DNA of 42,883 nucleotides from Nanoarchaeales archaeon. Its GTDB lineage: Archaea > Nanobdellota > Nanobdellia > Woesearchaeales > UBA583. Position numbers and translations under genes: made by a program. The stretch's first letter is position 1. The number at the start of each line of letters is the position of its first letter. This document shows positions 15,637 to 23,853 of this stretch, piece by piece. The notes beneath the pieces were generated by a model. The model was not told where the DNA came from and did not search any database. It worked only from the letters and a program-made list of their open reading frames with translations. The DNA lies in assembly GCA_013215525.1 (NCBI GenBank), contig JABSQY010000009.1:1-42883 (forward strand), read 5' to 3'.

Positions 15637-15804
15637 ATAAAAATTTGTATATTATTTATATTTATAATTTTATAATCACTATAATAAGTGATATTAGATT
15701 AAGATAATTTAATTATATTTAACACTTTAATTTAAAATTTAAACTATAGTTTACTTCTTAGAATTACAACACATTTTTTTAATAGATAATTTATTCTTAT
15801 AACT

Positions 15805-16419
15805 ATGAAGAAATTTTCATTAATTTTACTAACTATGTTCGCATTAGTATTTGCGGGATGTAGTAACTCAGGACAAAGCGCAGACACATCATCTGAGACT
15901 GATGTAGCAACTGGTAATCCAATTGCTGTATTCGATACAACAAAAGGAACTTTTAAAATTGAATTATTTGTTGAAGAATCTCCAATTACAGCTGGGAATT
16001 TCAGAGACCTTGTCGCAAGTGGATTTTATGATAATACAAAATTCCATAGAGTAATTAAAAATTTTATGATTCAAGGTGGGGACCCAAATACTAAAGATGA
16101 TAATTTAAAATCTCGTTGGGGAACTGGTGGAAGTGGAACAACAATTGAAGATGAATTTATTGAAGGTTTATCAAATGTTCGTGGAAGTTTATCTATGGCA
16201 AACTCAGGACCAAACTCAGGAAGTAGTCAATTTTTTATTAATGTAAAAGATAACTTAGGATTAGATTGGAATAATAATATGCAACCTAATTCAAAACATC
16301 CAGTATTTGGAAAAATTGTTGAAGGTATGGATATAATTGATGCAATCGTATCAGTTCCAACTGCTGCACGTGATGTACCTGTTGATGCAATCATTATTAC
16401 ATCAGCAACAATTGAATAA
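15805..16419 (+). CDS. Lipoprotein cyclophilin (peptidyl-prolyl isomerase)
   Basis: Signal with lipobox V-F-A-G-C (C19) and a Ser/Thr-rich linker, then a cyclophilin domain from about residue 38: ESPITAGNF, FHRVIKNFMIQGGDP, ANSGPNSGSSQFFI, KHPVFGKIVEGMDIID. It would fold secreted proteins at the outer face of the membrane. Third paralogue of the cluster. The lipobox fits the LspA gene at 31950. Confidence 0.92.
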   Translation: MKKFSLILLTMFALVFAGCSNSGQSADTSSETDVATGNPIAVFDTTKGTFKIELFVEESPITAGNFRDLVASGFYDNTKFHRVIKNFMIQGGDPNTKDDNLKSRWGTGGSGTTIEDEFIEGLSNVRGSLSMANSGPNSGSSQFFINVKDNLGLDWNNNMQPNSKHPVFGKIVEGMDIIDAIVSVPTAARDVPVDAIIITSATIE

Positions 16420-16488
16420 ATTTTATTGAAATTTATTTATTTTATTTTTAACTTTTAATATATATTTTTATTTTAATATACTTTAATT

Positions 16489-17307
16489 TTATTCTATACT
16501 ATTTTCTTTAATTAATGTTCTTTGTATAACTCTTCTAGAATTATAATTATCAACTGCTTTGTGAAGTACACATCTATTATCAAAAAAAATAACATCTCCA
16601 ACCTCCCATTTATGTGTGTAGATAAATTCAGAATTATTAAGATTATCTTTTAACTTATTTAAAAGTTTATTTTTATTTTTTATTTTTTCACCTATAATTG
16701 AATCAGTAAAACCAATATCTACATTTAATATTTTTTGATTTGTTTTAGGATGTACTTTAATTATTGGTACAATATTTTCAAATTCAATTTTTTTCATTTT
16801 ATTAAGAAACTTATCACTTGCATATTTTTGAGCAAGTTTATGTGAAAGTTTTTTTTTAACTTTAACATTCTCTAATAATTGTTTATCTTCAAAACTTAAC
16901 TTTTCATACATATTTATCATATTAATAAATTGAGTTTCTCCTCCAGTTTCCGGTATTTCTAAAGCATGTAATACTAATCCCATTGCACCAATTTTATGAG
17001 CGCCATACTCAAAATGCCAACCGCCACCATAACACTTCACATCACAAGCTTCCCTTATAATATATGAAACTTCTTTAAACTTTTTATCTATTGGTAAAGT
17101 ATCACTAATCTCTAACTCTCCCCAAAATTTAGAAAATTTTATTTGGTTTTGTGGACTTAATTTTTGTTTTTTAAAACATAAAAAATGATACTTTAATAAT
17201 AACTCATCTATTTTTTTAAAATCTAATAAAGTTAATTTAGATAAATTAATATCTGAAATTTCAACACCTAAATATTTACTTAGTTTTTTAATTTTCACAT
17301 CTAACAC
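16489..17307 (-). CDS. TauD/TfdA-family Fe(II)/2-oxoglutarate dioxygenase
   Basis: Non-haem iron oxygenase that couples 2-oxoglutarate decarboxylation to oxidation of a small molecule. The metal site is H98-x-E100 in GGGWHFEYG plus H249 in VLHKAVDNYNSRRVIQRT; R259 or R263 should bind 2-oxoglutarate. H-x-E instead of H-x-D is known in the clavaminate synthase branch. ETGGETQFINM is the usual conserved loop. The substrate is unknown. Its start overlaps the end of the upstream partner gene by 20 bp, so the two are a tight operon. Confidence 0.88.
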   Translation of the reverse strand: MLDVKIKKLSKYLGVEISDINLSKLTLLDFKKIDELLLKYHFLCFKKQKLSPQNQIKFSKFWGELEISDTLPIDKKFKEVSYIIREACDVKCYGGGWHFEYGAHKIGAMGLVLHALEIPETGGETQFINMINMYEKLSFEDKQLLENVKVKKKLSHKLAQKYASDKFLNKMKKIEFENIVPIIKVHPKTNQKILNVDIGFTDSIIGEKIKNKNKLLNKLKDNLNNSEFIYTHKWEVGDVIFFDNRCVLHKAVDNYNSRRVIQRTLIKENSIE

Positions 17308-17758
17308 CTTTTGGAACTTTGATTAAACATTCAATATTTCCATAAAATGATTTATTATTAAATTCATATTTCCAAACTTGTCTAACTAATCCTTTTTCAT
17401 TATGTTCCCAAATAGTACAATTGGCATCTAATTGAATTGGTGAATCATCAAGTATAATTATTTTATCATTATTTTGAGTAAATTTTTTTTGTAACATTTC
17501 TCCAAATTCAGATTTTGATTTATCAAAGTATAAACATGGAAATGGAATTAAAGAATTACATAATGCTAAATATGATGTAATTAATGTTAGATGTGGAGCA
17601 GCTGGATTTTGAACAATAAATTTAGTAGAAATACTTTTATCTTTAAAATTTGGTTGATACTTAAGTATCTTAACTTCTTCTTCTTTAAATCCTTTAGTTA
17701 AATATGGTGATTGTAAACTATCATCTAATGTATTCTGTTCTGTCATAAGTTCTGTCAT
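17288..17758 (-). CDS. Hypothetical dioxygenase partner, possible hotdog-fold protein
   Basis: 156 aa from the chosen start MTELMTEQ. A TATA-like acatataaat (17779-17788) lies about 25 nt upstream of it and overlaps the earlier ATG at 17782, which excludes that one. The layout, a beta strand, a long central hydrophobic helix (PHLTLITSYLALCNSLIPF), then several amphipathic strands ending NKSFYGNIECLIKVP, suits a single hotdog domain. The FcoT/ScoD thioesterases next to ScoE-type dioxygenases have a similar plan; this comparison is from memory and weak. It overlaps the dioxygenase gene by 20 bp. Confidence 0.5.
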   Translation of the reverse strand: MTELMTEQNTLDDSLQSPYLTKGFKEEEVKILKYQPNFKDKSISTKFIVQNPAAPHLTLITSYLALCNSLIPFPCLYFDKSKSEFGEMLQKKFTQNNDKIIILDDSPIQLDANCTIWEHNEKGLVRQVWKYEFNNKSFYGNIECLIKVPKGVRCEN

Positions 17759-17850
17759 AATAATATAACTCCAAGAATACATATAAATAGATGTAATAAT
17801 AAATTTACACCAACAAAAAAGTATTTAAACAAGTAAAAACTAGTTATATT
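17759..17850. promoter_or_regulatory. Divergent promoter region with 11-bp inverted repeat
   Basis: ATAATATAACT (17760-17770) and AGTTATATTAT (17842-17852) are perfect reverse complements, one touching each start codon. TATA boxes lie at 17779-17788 (minus) and 17822-17830 (plus). The match may be an operator for the TrmB protein or a shared initiator; the TAW1 gene has a similar aattatattat before its ATG. Confidence 0.45.
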
Positions 17851-18609
17851 ATGACTGATATTATAAATTATGATTTGATTAATGAAATTTTAACAAAAAT
17901 TGATTTTGATAAAAAAGAGATATCAATTTATCTATCATCTTTAGAATTAGGAGAAGCGCCTGCCTCAACAATTGCAAAAAAAGCAAATATACAACGAGAA
18001 TTAACTTATGTTGTATTAAAAAGGCTTGAGCAAAAAGGTGTTGCATCACATACAACTAAAGATTATAAAAAATATTATTGTGTTGTAAATCCAGAAGAAT
18101 TAGTTAAACAATTAGAGGAGAAAATATATTTGTTAAAAAAAGTAATTCCAGATTTAAACGAAATAAAACAAAAAGTTTCAGTTAAAAAACCATCAAGTAA
18201 ATCTTTTCAGGGAGTTGAAGGAATAAAATCAATATTAAATCTAATCTTAAACTATTATGAAAAAAATCCAAATGAAAAAGAGATATTAGGATTTGGACCA
18301 TCAGGATATTTTGAGGAATTATTAAAATACTCATTACCTCATTTTATTAATAGAAGAAAAGAATTAAAAGTAAACTTTAAAGCTGTATATGATGAATCAA
18401 AAAAAGCAATTGAAAAAAAAAAGTTACCCTATTCAGAAATAAGATTTTCCAACCAAGTTGATTCGCCAAGTTTTACACTTATATTTCCAAATCATGTTGT
18501 AACAATTATGTTTAATGAAGAACCATTAGCACTTTTAGTTGAATCAAAAGAAATTTATCAAAGTTATCTTAAACATTTTGATGTGTTATGGAAAAATTCT
18601 AAAAAATAA
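17851..18609 (+). CDS. TrmB-family transcriptional regulator
   Basis: Winged-helix domain at residues about 12-82: LDFDKKEISIYLSSL-type opening, then ASTIAKKANIQRELTYVVLKRLEQKGVA, the usual TrmB recognition helix region. A short coiled segment follows, then a C-terminal effector domain (FQGVEGIKSILNLIL, ILGFGPSGYFEELL) close to the TrmB middle domain. Members bind sugars or other small molecules. Its position back to back with the dioxygenase operon suggests it controls that operon and itself. Leaderless promoter, TATA centre 26 nt before the ATG. Confidence 0.87.
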   Translation: MTDIINYDLINEILTKIDFDKKEISIYLSSLELGEAPASTIAKKANIQRELTYVVLKRLEQKGVASHTTKDYKKYYCVVNPEELVKQLEEKIYLLKKVIPDLNEIKQKVSVKKPSSKSFQGVEGIKSILNLILNYYEKNPNEKEILGFGPSGYFEELLKYSLPHFINRRKELKVNFKAVYDESKKAIEKKKLPYSEIRFSNQVDSPSFTLIFPNHVVTIMFNEEPLALLVESKEIYQSYLKHFDVLWKNSKK

Positions 18610-18663
18610 GAATTATCAAAATAACAAATTTTTTTAAAATTCATAAAACTATTAATTCTTAAC

Positions 18664-18672
18664 CTTTATAAA
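18664..18672 (+). promoter_or_regulatory. TATA box of TAW1 gene
   Basis: ctttataaa centred 26 nt before the ATG at 18694. Confidence 0.65.
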
Positions 18673-18693
18673 CTAATTTTAATTAATTATATT

Positions 18694-19758
18694 ATGAAAA
18701 GTCAATTAGACGATAAATCCAAAGAAACTTTAACAAAACAAGGTTATTCTGTAATAGGTGACCATTCTGTTGTTAAAGTATGTGGATGGACTAAAAATAC
18801 TCTTAAAGGAAAAGGAGGATGTTATAAATTAAAATTCTATGGTATTAAATCACACAAATGTATGCAGATGTCAACTTCTGTATCTTGTGCTAATAGATGT
18901 AGTTTTTGTTGGAGAGATTACAAATCACCAGTATCCAAAGATTGGGATTGGGGAGTGGACGACCCTACCTTTATTTTAGATGAATCTTTAAAGGCTCACC
19001 ACAAACAGCTTGTAGGATTCAAAGGTCGTGATGCAACACCAAAAAAACTATACGAACAATCAACAGATGTGGCGCACGTTGCACTTTCCTTAACTGGGGA
19101 ACCAATCGCATATCCAAGAATGAATGAGATGGTCGAAGACTTTCATAGTAGAAACATTTCAACATTCATTGTAACAAACGCGCAATTCCCAGATTGTATT
19201 AGAACATTATATCCAATCACTCAATTATATGCTAGTATGGATGGACCAAATCCAAAAACTTTAAAGGAATTAGATGTTCCATTATTTAAAAATTACTGGG
19301 AAAGATTTATTCAAAGTTTAGATTATCTAGCAATGAGAAATGATAGAACAGCAATAAGGATTACATGTGTAAAAGGAATTAATATGATAGACCCACAAGG
19401 ATACGCTAAATTAATTCAAAGAGCAGATGCAGACTTAGTAGAAGTTAAATCATATATGTTCGTAGGAGCAAGTCAAGATAGACTAAAATTTGAAAATATG
19501 CCAAAATGTGAAGAAATAAAAGTATTTACACATCAAATCTTAGAATATTTACCAGAATATGAATATATCTCACATCACGACTCAAGTAGAGTATCTCTAT
19601 TTGCTAAAAAGACTTTTGAAAAACAAACTTGGATAGACTATCCAAAGTTTATGTTGGATTTTCCAAAACAATTAGAAGATTTTAAAAAGATTGATTTTAA
19701 ATCTGTGGAATTTAAACATAGGGACGACCCAGTGGAAGATAGAAGTTATTTAGTTTAA
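18694..19758 (+). CDS. taw1: 4-demethylwyosine synthase, radical SAM (TAW1/TYW1)
   Basis: Builds the tricyclic base of wyosine at G37 of tRNA-Phe from N1-methylguanosine and pyruvate. The radical SAM motif CANRCSFC has Cys 65, 69 and 72. A second iron-sulfur cluster is bound by C30, C43 and C56, with the same 13-residue spacings as in the Methanocaldococcus jannaschii enzyme. SLTGEP, TNAQFP and LYASMDGPNPKT follow as in the family. Length 354 aa without the flavodoxin domain is the archaeal form. Strong leaderless promoter. Confidence 0.96.
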   Translation: MKSQLDDKSKETLTKQGYSVIGDHSVVKVCGWTKNTLKGKGGCYKLKFYGIKSHKCMQMSTSVSCANRCSFCWRDYKSPVSKDWDWGVDDPTFILDESLKAHHKQLVGFKGRDATPKKLYEQSTDVAHVALSLTGEPIAYPRMNEMVEDFHSRNISTFIVTNAQFPDCIRTLYPITQLYASMDGPNPKTLKELDVPLFKNYWERFIQSLDYLAMRNDRTAIRITCVKGINMIDPQGYAKLIQRADADLVEVKSYMFVGASQDRLKFENMPKCEEIKVFTHQILEYLPEYEYISHHDSSRVSLFAKKTFEKQTWIDYPKFMLDFPKQLEDFKKIDFKSVEFKHRDDPVEDRSYLV

Positions 19759-19872
19759 CTTTATCTATTTCATTTTTCTATTATTTGTTAATAAATAAGC
19801 AATTTTTTCATTTAATAAATTAATATATTTGTTTAATTCATTAATGTTGTATGATTATTTTCACCTTCATAT

Positions 19873-19900
19873 TTATCCAAATAGCCGCTATTGTGGATAA
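19873..19900 (+). other. Stem-loop in the taw1-EAL gap
   Basis: TTATCC and AATAG on the left pair with CTATT and GGATAA on the right, with loop ccg and a small bulge. It lies 115 nt after the TAW1 stop and 120 nt before the EAL gene. It could be a terminator or regulatory hairpin. I see nothing else in this gap except the TATA of the EAL gene at 19988-19997. Confidence 0.45.
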
Positions 19901-20020
19901 TAATATGCCTTGATGTCATCATTTTATTAAAAAATAATTTTTCTTTTTTATTTTCAATATATATTGATATATTTTTTGATAGTTATAATTTATAAATGAC
20001 AAAATTATAATATATTTATA

Positions 20021-20899
20021 ATGAATGAGTTAGAAATTAAATTATTTAAACCGATGGATGAATCAAAAAGAATTCTACTAGATTCAATGGGTTTAGAAAA
20101 TATTTATTATTATACTCTTTACGTACAACCAATTGTGAGTTTACAATATGATTCTCTAATTAAAAAATTTGAGTTTTTATTCAGGGCTTTTGACAAGTTT
20201 GATAAAGTAATTTCTCCACTTGAAATATTTTCAGAAAAAAGAACTCATGAAGATTTAAAAAAATTAGATTTACTTGTATTTGAAAATGCAATGAGTTTAT
20301 TATCTATCAACAAGGATTCCTTATGTGATGCTTATATGGCATCTATTAATGTTTCAGAAGCATCTATTGAGGATTCAAGTGAATATCTTGATAATATTGA
20401 ACAAATTAGAATTGATTATGGTATAGAACCAAAAAATATTTGTTTAGAATTAACTGAAAAAGCATATGATGGGATTGGCGAGTTTACAAATAAATCTTTA
20501 CTTTTAAAGTATTTTTTAGCTGTTGATGATTTTGGGTCTAAACATAGTGCAACTGGATTAGTGTTACATGGTTTATTAAATTCAATTCCAGAAGGTATGG
20601 CTGATCATATAATTGTAAAATTAGATATGTTTTATGTAAAAAATTTAGATAATTCTACAGTAATTTATAGTGATATTATTCGTGGAGTTTATCATACATT
20701 TCTTGGTTTTAAAAAATATAAGGGATTAAAATTAGTTGCAGAGGGTGCTAGAGATTTAGAGTCAACAATGGGACTTAAATCTAATCGTGTTGATTTCGTC
20801 CAATCATTTTTCACAGGGGAACCGATGGAATTTAATGAAAATTATAAACAACCGATTTATTCAAAAAAAGTACCACAATTATCTTTTGATTTTGAATAA
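20021..20899 (+). CDS. EAL-domain protein, putative cyclic-di-GMP phosphodiesterase
   Basis: Hydrolyses c-di-GMP to linear pGpG in bacteria. All positions used for catalysis appear: Q36 in YVQPIVSL, E51 in the EFLFR version of the EAL motif, N110 in INVS, E143 in ELTE, D169-D170 in VDDFGS, K200 in VKLD, E241 in VAEGA and Q261 in FVQSFF. Loop 6 (DDFGSKHSATGL) matches DDFGTGYSSL well. There is no membrane helix, PAS, REC or GGDEF domain, so it is a stand-alone cytosolic enzyme or c-di-GMP sensor. TATA centre 28 nt before the ATG supports the start. EAL proteins are very rare in archaea. Confidence 0.87.
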   Translation: MNELEIKLFKPMDESKRILLDSMGLENIYYYTLYVQPIVSLQYDSLIKKFEFLFRAFDKFDKVISPLEIFSEKRTHEDLKKLDLLVFENAMSLLSINKDSLCDAYMASINVSEASIEDSSEYLDNIEQIRIDYGIEPKNICLELTEKAYDGIGEFTNKSLLLKYFLAVDDFGSKHSATGLVLHGLLNSIPEGMADHIIVKLDMFYVKNLDNSTVIYSDIIRGVYHTFLGFKKYKGLKLVAEGARDLESTMGLKSNRVDFVQSFFTGEPMEFNENYKQPIYSKKVPQLSFDFE

Positions 20900-20913
20900 T
20901 AATTTACACACCT

Positions 20914-21476
20914 TTGATATTTTAATTCCTTTATTTGTTTCTTCATTTAAAATTTCATGTTTTGATGCTAAATACAAATTTGTATCTTTATCTTACAAAT
21001 TTAAATAAATTAGATAGTCTAATTCAGGAATAAATTTAGCATTAAATATTTCAAAATATCTTCTAGTTAAAACTCCTTCTTGTCCAGGTCTATCAGTTAC
21101 TGCATAACTAATCTGGGTGTCAATTTTTGTAATTACTACATTTTTTCTAACTAATCTAGAAAAAATTTTTTCTTCTTTAACAAATTCTTCTTCTAATTCT
21201 CTGAACGGGTCAATATCTCTATCAATTTTTTTTAAGAACCACTCTCTAAAAGAATCGATATTATCAAAATTTGTGGTAAATCTTAAATCATCTCCATTTT
21301 CATATTTTAAAACAATTGTGTCTAAAAACTTTTTCGCATTTGAATTAAATTCTAAACCTCCTCCAAATGGCGTATATACAATATTACCTTTTTCTTTTCT
21401 TATTTAAACATAATAAATATTTATCATCTAACATTATATTTACAAGTCCAGCACAACTTATCCTAATACTATTCAT
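20914..21476 (-). pseudogene. Broken NUDIX-like gene (SMODS-associated NUDIX type?)
   Basis: Reading leftward from an ATG at 21476 gives an N-terminal part (IRISCAGLVNI, DDKYLLCLNKKRK) that stops at 21384-21386. A +1 shift at the A-rich run 21388-21400 restores a long frame: NIVYTPFGGGLEFN, DLRFTTNFDNIDSFREWFLKK, DPFRELEEEF (a NUDIX-like REUXEE), SYAVTDRPGQEG. That frame meets TAA at 20993-20995 but stays recognisable beyond it (LYLASKHEIL). One frameshift plus one stop means a pseudogene, unless both are sequence errors. The insert between GGG and REL recalls NUDIX domains attached to SMODS nucleotidyltransferase systems; that subfamily call is from memory. Confidence 0.65.
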
Positions 21477-21570
21477 TAATATTTCATATTATCATTATTT
21501 ATATATTTTTGTATTTATTGAGATTTATACTAGTTTATCACATTTTAAACTTTTTTTAAATAACTCCTAA

Positions 21571-21580
21571 CCTTTATAAA
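21571..21580 (+). promoter_or_regulatory. TATA box of aRF1 gene
   Basis: cctttataaa centred 26 nt before the ATG at 21602. Confidence 0.65.
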
Positions 21581-21601
21581 CAAATAAAAATTAATTTTAC
21601 T

Positions 21602-22702
21602 ATGGTAAGTCTAACAGAGAAAATTAAATTAAAAAAATTTATTAATAATCTTAAAGCAACAAGGGGGAGACACACTGAACTAATTTCAGTATATTTACCT
21701 CCTGGATCAGATTTAACTAAAATGATTCAAACACTTCAAGACGAACAAGGAACAGCAACTAATATTAAAGATAAAAATACTGGTAAATCTGTACAACAAG
21801 CACTTGAAAGAATGATTAGAACAATGAGAGTAATTGATACAACTCCTACAAACGGATTAGCTATTTTCTCTGGAAATGTGTCACAAAAGGACAATGTTCA
21901 AGATTTCCAAGTATTTTGGATTGAACCACCTGAACCAGTTCCTTTAAAGTTATATAGATGTGAACAAAGGTTTGTAACATCTCATCTTGAAACAATGAAT
22001 GCAAATGAATCAACATACGCTTTAATTGCAATCGATAAAGGAGAAGCAACAGTAGGATTACTAGTAGGATCATCTTTAAAAGTAGTTAAAAATATGAATT
22101 CAACAGTTCCTGGTAAATTTAAAGCGGGAGGACAATCTGCACAAAGATTTGCAAGAATCCGTGAAGGTGCAGCAATTGAGTTCTATAAACGTGTAGCTGA
22201 TGTATGTATTCAAGAATTTACTTTTATGAAAGAACTAAAAGGAATCATCATTGGTGGACCTGGAACTACTAAAGTAAACTTTGCTGATGGAAATTATCTA
22301 AATCAACAAATGAAAGATAAAATTTTAGGAATTAAAGATATTACATACACAAACGCATTTGGATTAAAAGAATTATTAGATGTGTCCGCAGATTTACTTG
22401 CTGATACTGAAGTGATGATGGAAAGAAAAGCGTTACAAAAATTCTTCGATACTTTAGGAAAGAATACAAACATGGTAGTTTATGGTATGAAAAACACAAT
22501 CGCTGCATTAAAAATTGGAGCAATTGAAGATTTGATTGTAATTGATGGTTGTTGTACTGATGCAGAATTAGACACATTATGTGCATTGCAAGAAGAAACA
22601 AGAGCGCACCTAAAATTACTAACTGACAAAACTCCAGAAGGAGTTCAAATGAAAGGACTTACTGGAATTGGTGGAATTTTACGTTATCCAATCGAAAACT
22701 AG
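21602..22702 (+). CDS. prf1: Peptide chain release factor aRF1 with NIKD variant motif
   Basis: Recognises stop codons and releases the peptide. The GGQ loop is intact (GKFKAGGQSAQR, G176-G177-Q178), as are the YxCxxxF motif (Y118, C120, F124) and the Glu before the anticodon-like loop (E48). The stop-decoding motif TASNIKS reads T-A-T-N-I-K-D (51-57), with Ser replaced by Asp. Domain 3 with DGCCTDAELDTL is normal, and the length of 366 aa is slightly short for the family. The gene ends with TAG inside an 18-bp palindrome. Leaderless transcript. Confidence 0.95.
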   Translation: MVSLTEKIKLKKFINNLKATRGRHTELISVYLPPGSDLTKMIQTLQDEQGTATNIKDKNTGKSVQQALERMIRTMRVIDTTPTNGLAIFSGNVSQKDNVQDFQVFWIEPPEPVPLKLYRCEQRFVTSHLETMNANESTYALIAIDKGEATVGLLVGSSLKVVKNMNSTVPGKFKAGGQSAQRFARIREGAAIEFYKRVADVCIQEFTFMKELKGIIIGGPGTTKVNFADGNYLNQQMKDKILGIKDITYTNAFGLKELLDVSADLLADTEVMMERKALQKFFDTLGKNTNMVVYGMKNTIAALKIGAIEDLIVIDGCCTDAELDTLCALQEETRAHLKLLTDKTPEGVQMKGLTGIGGILRYPIEN

Positions 22703-22709
22703 TTTTCGA
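22692..22709 (+). terminator. 18-bp perfect palindrome spanning the aRF1 stop codon
   Basis: TCGAAAACTAGTTTTCGA is self-complementary. As RNA it forms a 7-bp stem with loop CUAG that contains the UAG stop. It may act in termination, mRNA stability or regulation of aRF1 itself. Confidence 0.45.
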
Positions 22710-22755
22710 AGGGATTTAATTATAAATTATTATTAATAATTTTCAATTCATTCTT

Positions 22756-23853
22756 TTAATTTTTATTTTCTTCAATATATCTTTTTGTATATCTTATACA
22801 TTCTTCGTCTTCATAACCAGTTATAAGTTTTAAATATCTAACATAAACTGAACTGATATATTCAACATTACTTATTCCTGTAATTTCTAATATTCTTCCA
22901 TAAATAAAATAATTTTCAGCATCAGTAGGATTAAACTCAATTATTTTTTTAATATTTGGTATAGCTTTTTCATAATTATCTAGGACCTTTATCACAAAAA
23001 AATTATAATTATTATAAAAATCATATCCATTAGGATTTAATTTAATTGATTCTTTAAAATTTTGCTCTGCCTTCTCATTTTCTCTAAATATTTTAAATAA
23101 AATAATTCCGTAATTGTTATAAAATATTGAAAAAATCATATTTTCATCACAATTTTTTAAATAATAACTTTTTTCAAGAATTACTGGAATTATATTGAAT
23201 TTTTCCCGATACTCTTCATTTGAGTAAATTAATTTATCAAATCTCCTCTGTCCATACATAGTTTCAAAATTCAAATTCAATTTTTTATTTATATATCTTA
23301 CAAATACGTGACATGGGAGTAGAACTAATGTAAATTGATTTAATCCAAATCCTAACATTTGAAAAATAGATAAAAAGTACATTGAATAATCTCTACAAAC
23401 TCCTACCTTTAAAAATTCCATATTATTGGATAATTTATCTAAATATGTGACGTTTTTATCTTTATAATCTTCTACTAAAATTTCATTATTTTTATTGATT
23501 ATAGGATTTTTGATCATATTTAAGTTAGAAAATTCCTTTAATGTATCACCATCGTTAATTTTAACATATTTATTTAATTGTTTTAATATTTCTTTTAAAA
23601 TTTTAAAAATAATGTCTTTCTCATTCTCAATAGTAATTTGATTTAGTAATTTTAAGTCGTCAATTCGATTTTTAATAATCAAACAAATATGTTTAGTATC
23701 GGCTGCTGACATATTCCACTCTTTTTGTGTCACTTTACAATTTGTTGAATAATTATACATATTAACAAGTTCTAATTCTTTTTCTAAAAATTCAAAAAAA
23801 TAAGTTTGTTCAAATTCTAAAGGAATTAATTTTAAATCAAGTTCTGTACTCAT
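22756..23853 (-). CDS. Transglutaminase-like protein with C-terminal TPR-like repeats
   Basis: The central part has a papain/transglutaminase-type site: C153 in GVCRDYSMYF, H182 in LLPCHVFVRY and, 13-15 residues later, N195/E197 in LNFETMYG. The rest is helical; residues about 230-330 read as two or three TPR-like repeats (NEKAEQNFKESIKLNPNGYDFY, YEKAIPNIKKIIEFNPTDAENY). No signal peptide is seen, so it is probably a cytosolic peptidase or a scaffold. The plan recalls SirB1-like transglutaminase-TPR proteins of bacteria. It is convergent with aRF1. Confidence 0.72.
   Translation of the reverse strand: MSTELDLKLIPLEFEQTYFFEFLEKELELVNMYNYSTNCKVTQKEWNMSAADTKHICLIIKNRIDDLKLLNQITIENEKDIIFKILKEILKQLNKYVKINDGDTLKEFSNLNMIKNPIINKNNEILVEDYKDKNVTYLDKLSNNMEFLKVGVCRDYSMYFLSIFQMLGFGLNQFTLVLLPCHVFVRYINKKLNLNFETMYGQRRFDKLIYSNEEYREKFNIIPVILEKSYYLKNCDENMIFSIFYNNYGIILFKIFRENEKAEQNFKESIKLNPNGYDFYNNYNFFVIKVLDNYEKAIPNIKKIIEFNPTDAENYFIYGRILEITGISNVEYISSVYVRYLKLITGYEDEECIRYTKRYIEENKN

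Noticed and set aside
19759..20020. c-di-GMP riboswitch before the EAL gene
   Set aside because: Only a simple bulged hairpin is seen, no GEMM core, and the promoter predicts a leaderless transcript that excludes it.
21117..21407. 96-aa plus-strand frame between EAL and aRF1 genes
   Set aside because: Its sequence is low-complexity Ser/Phe/Leu and is the complement of the NUDIX-like pseudogene, which makes better sense.
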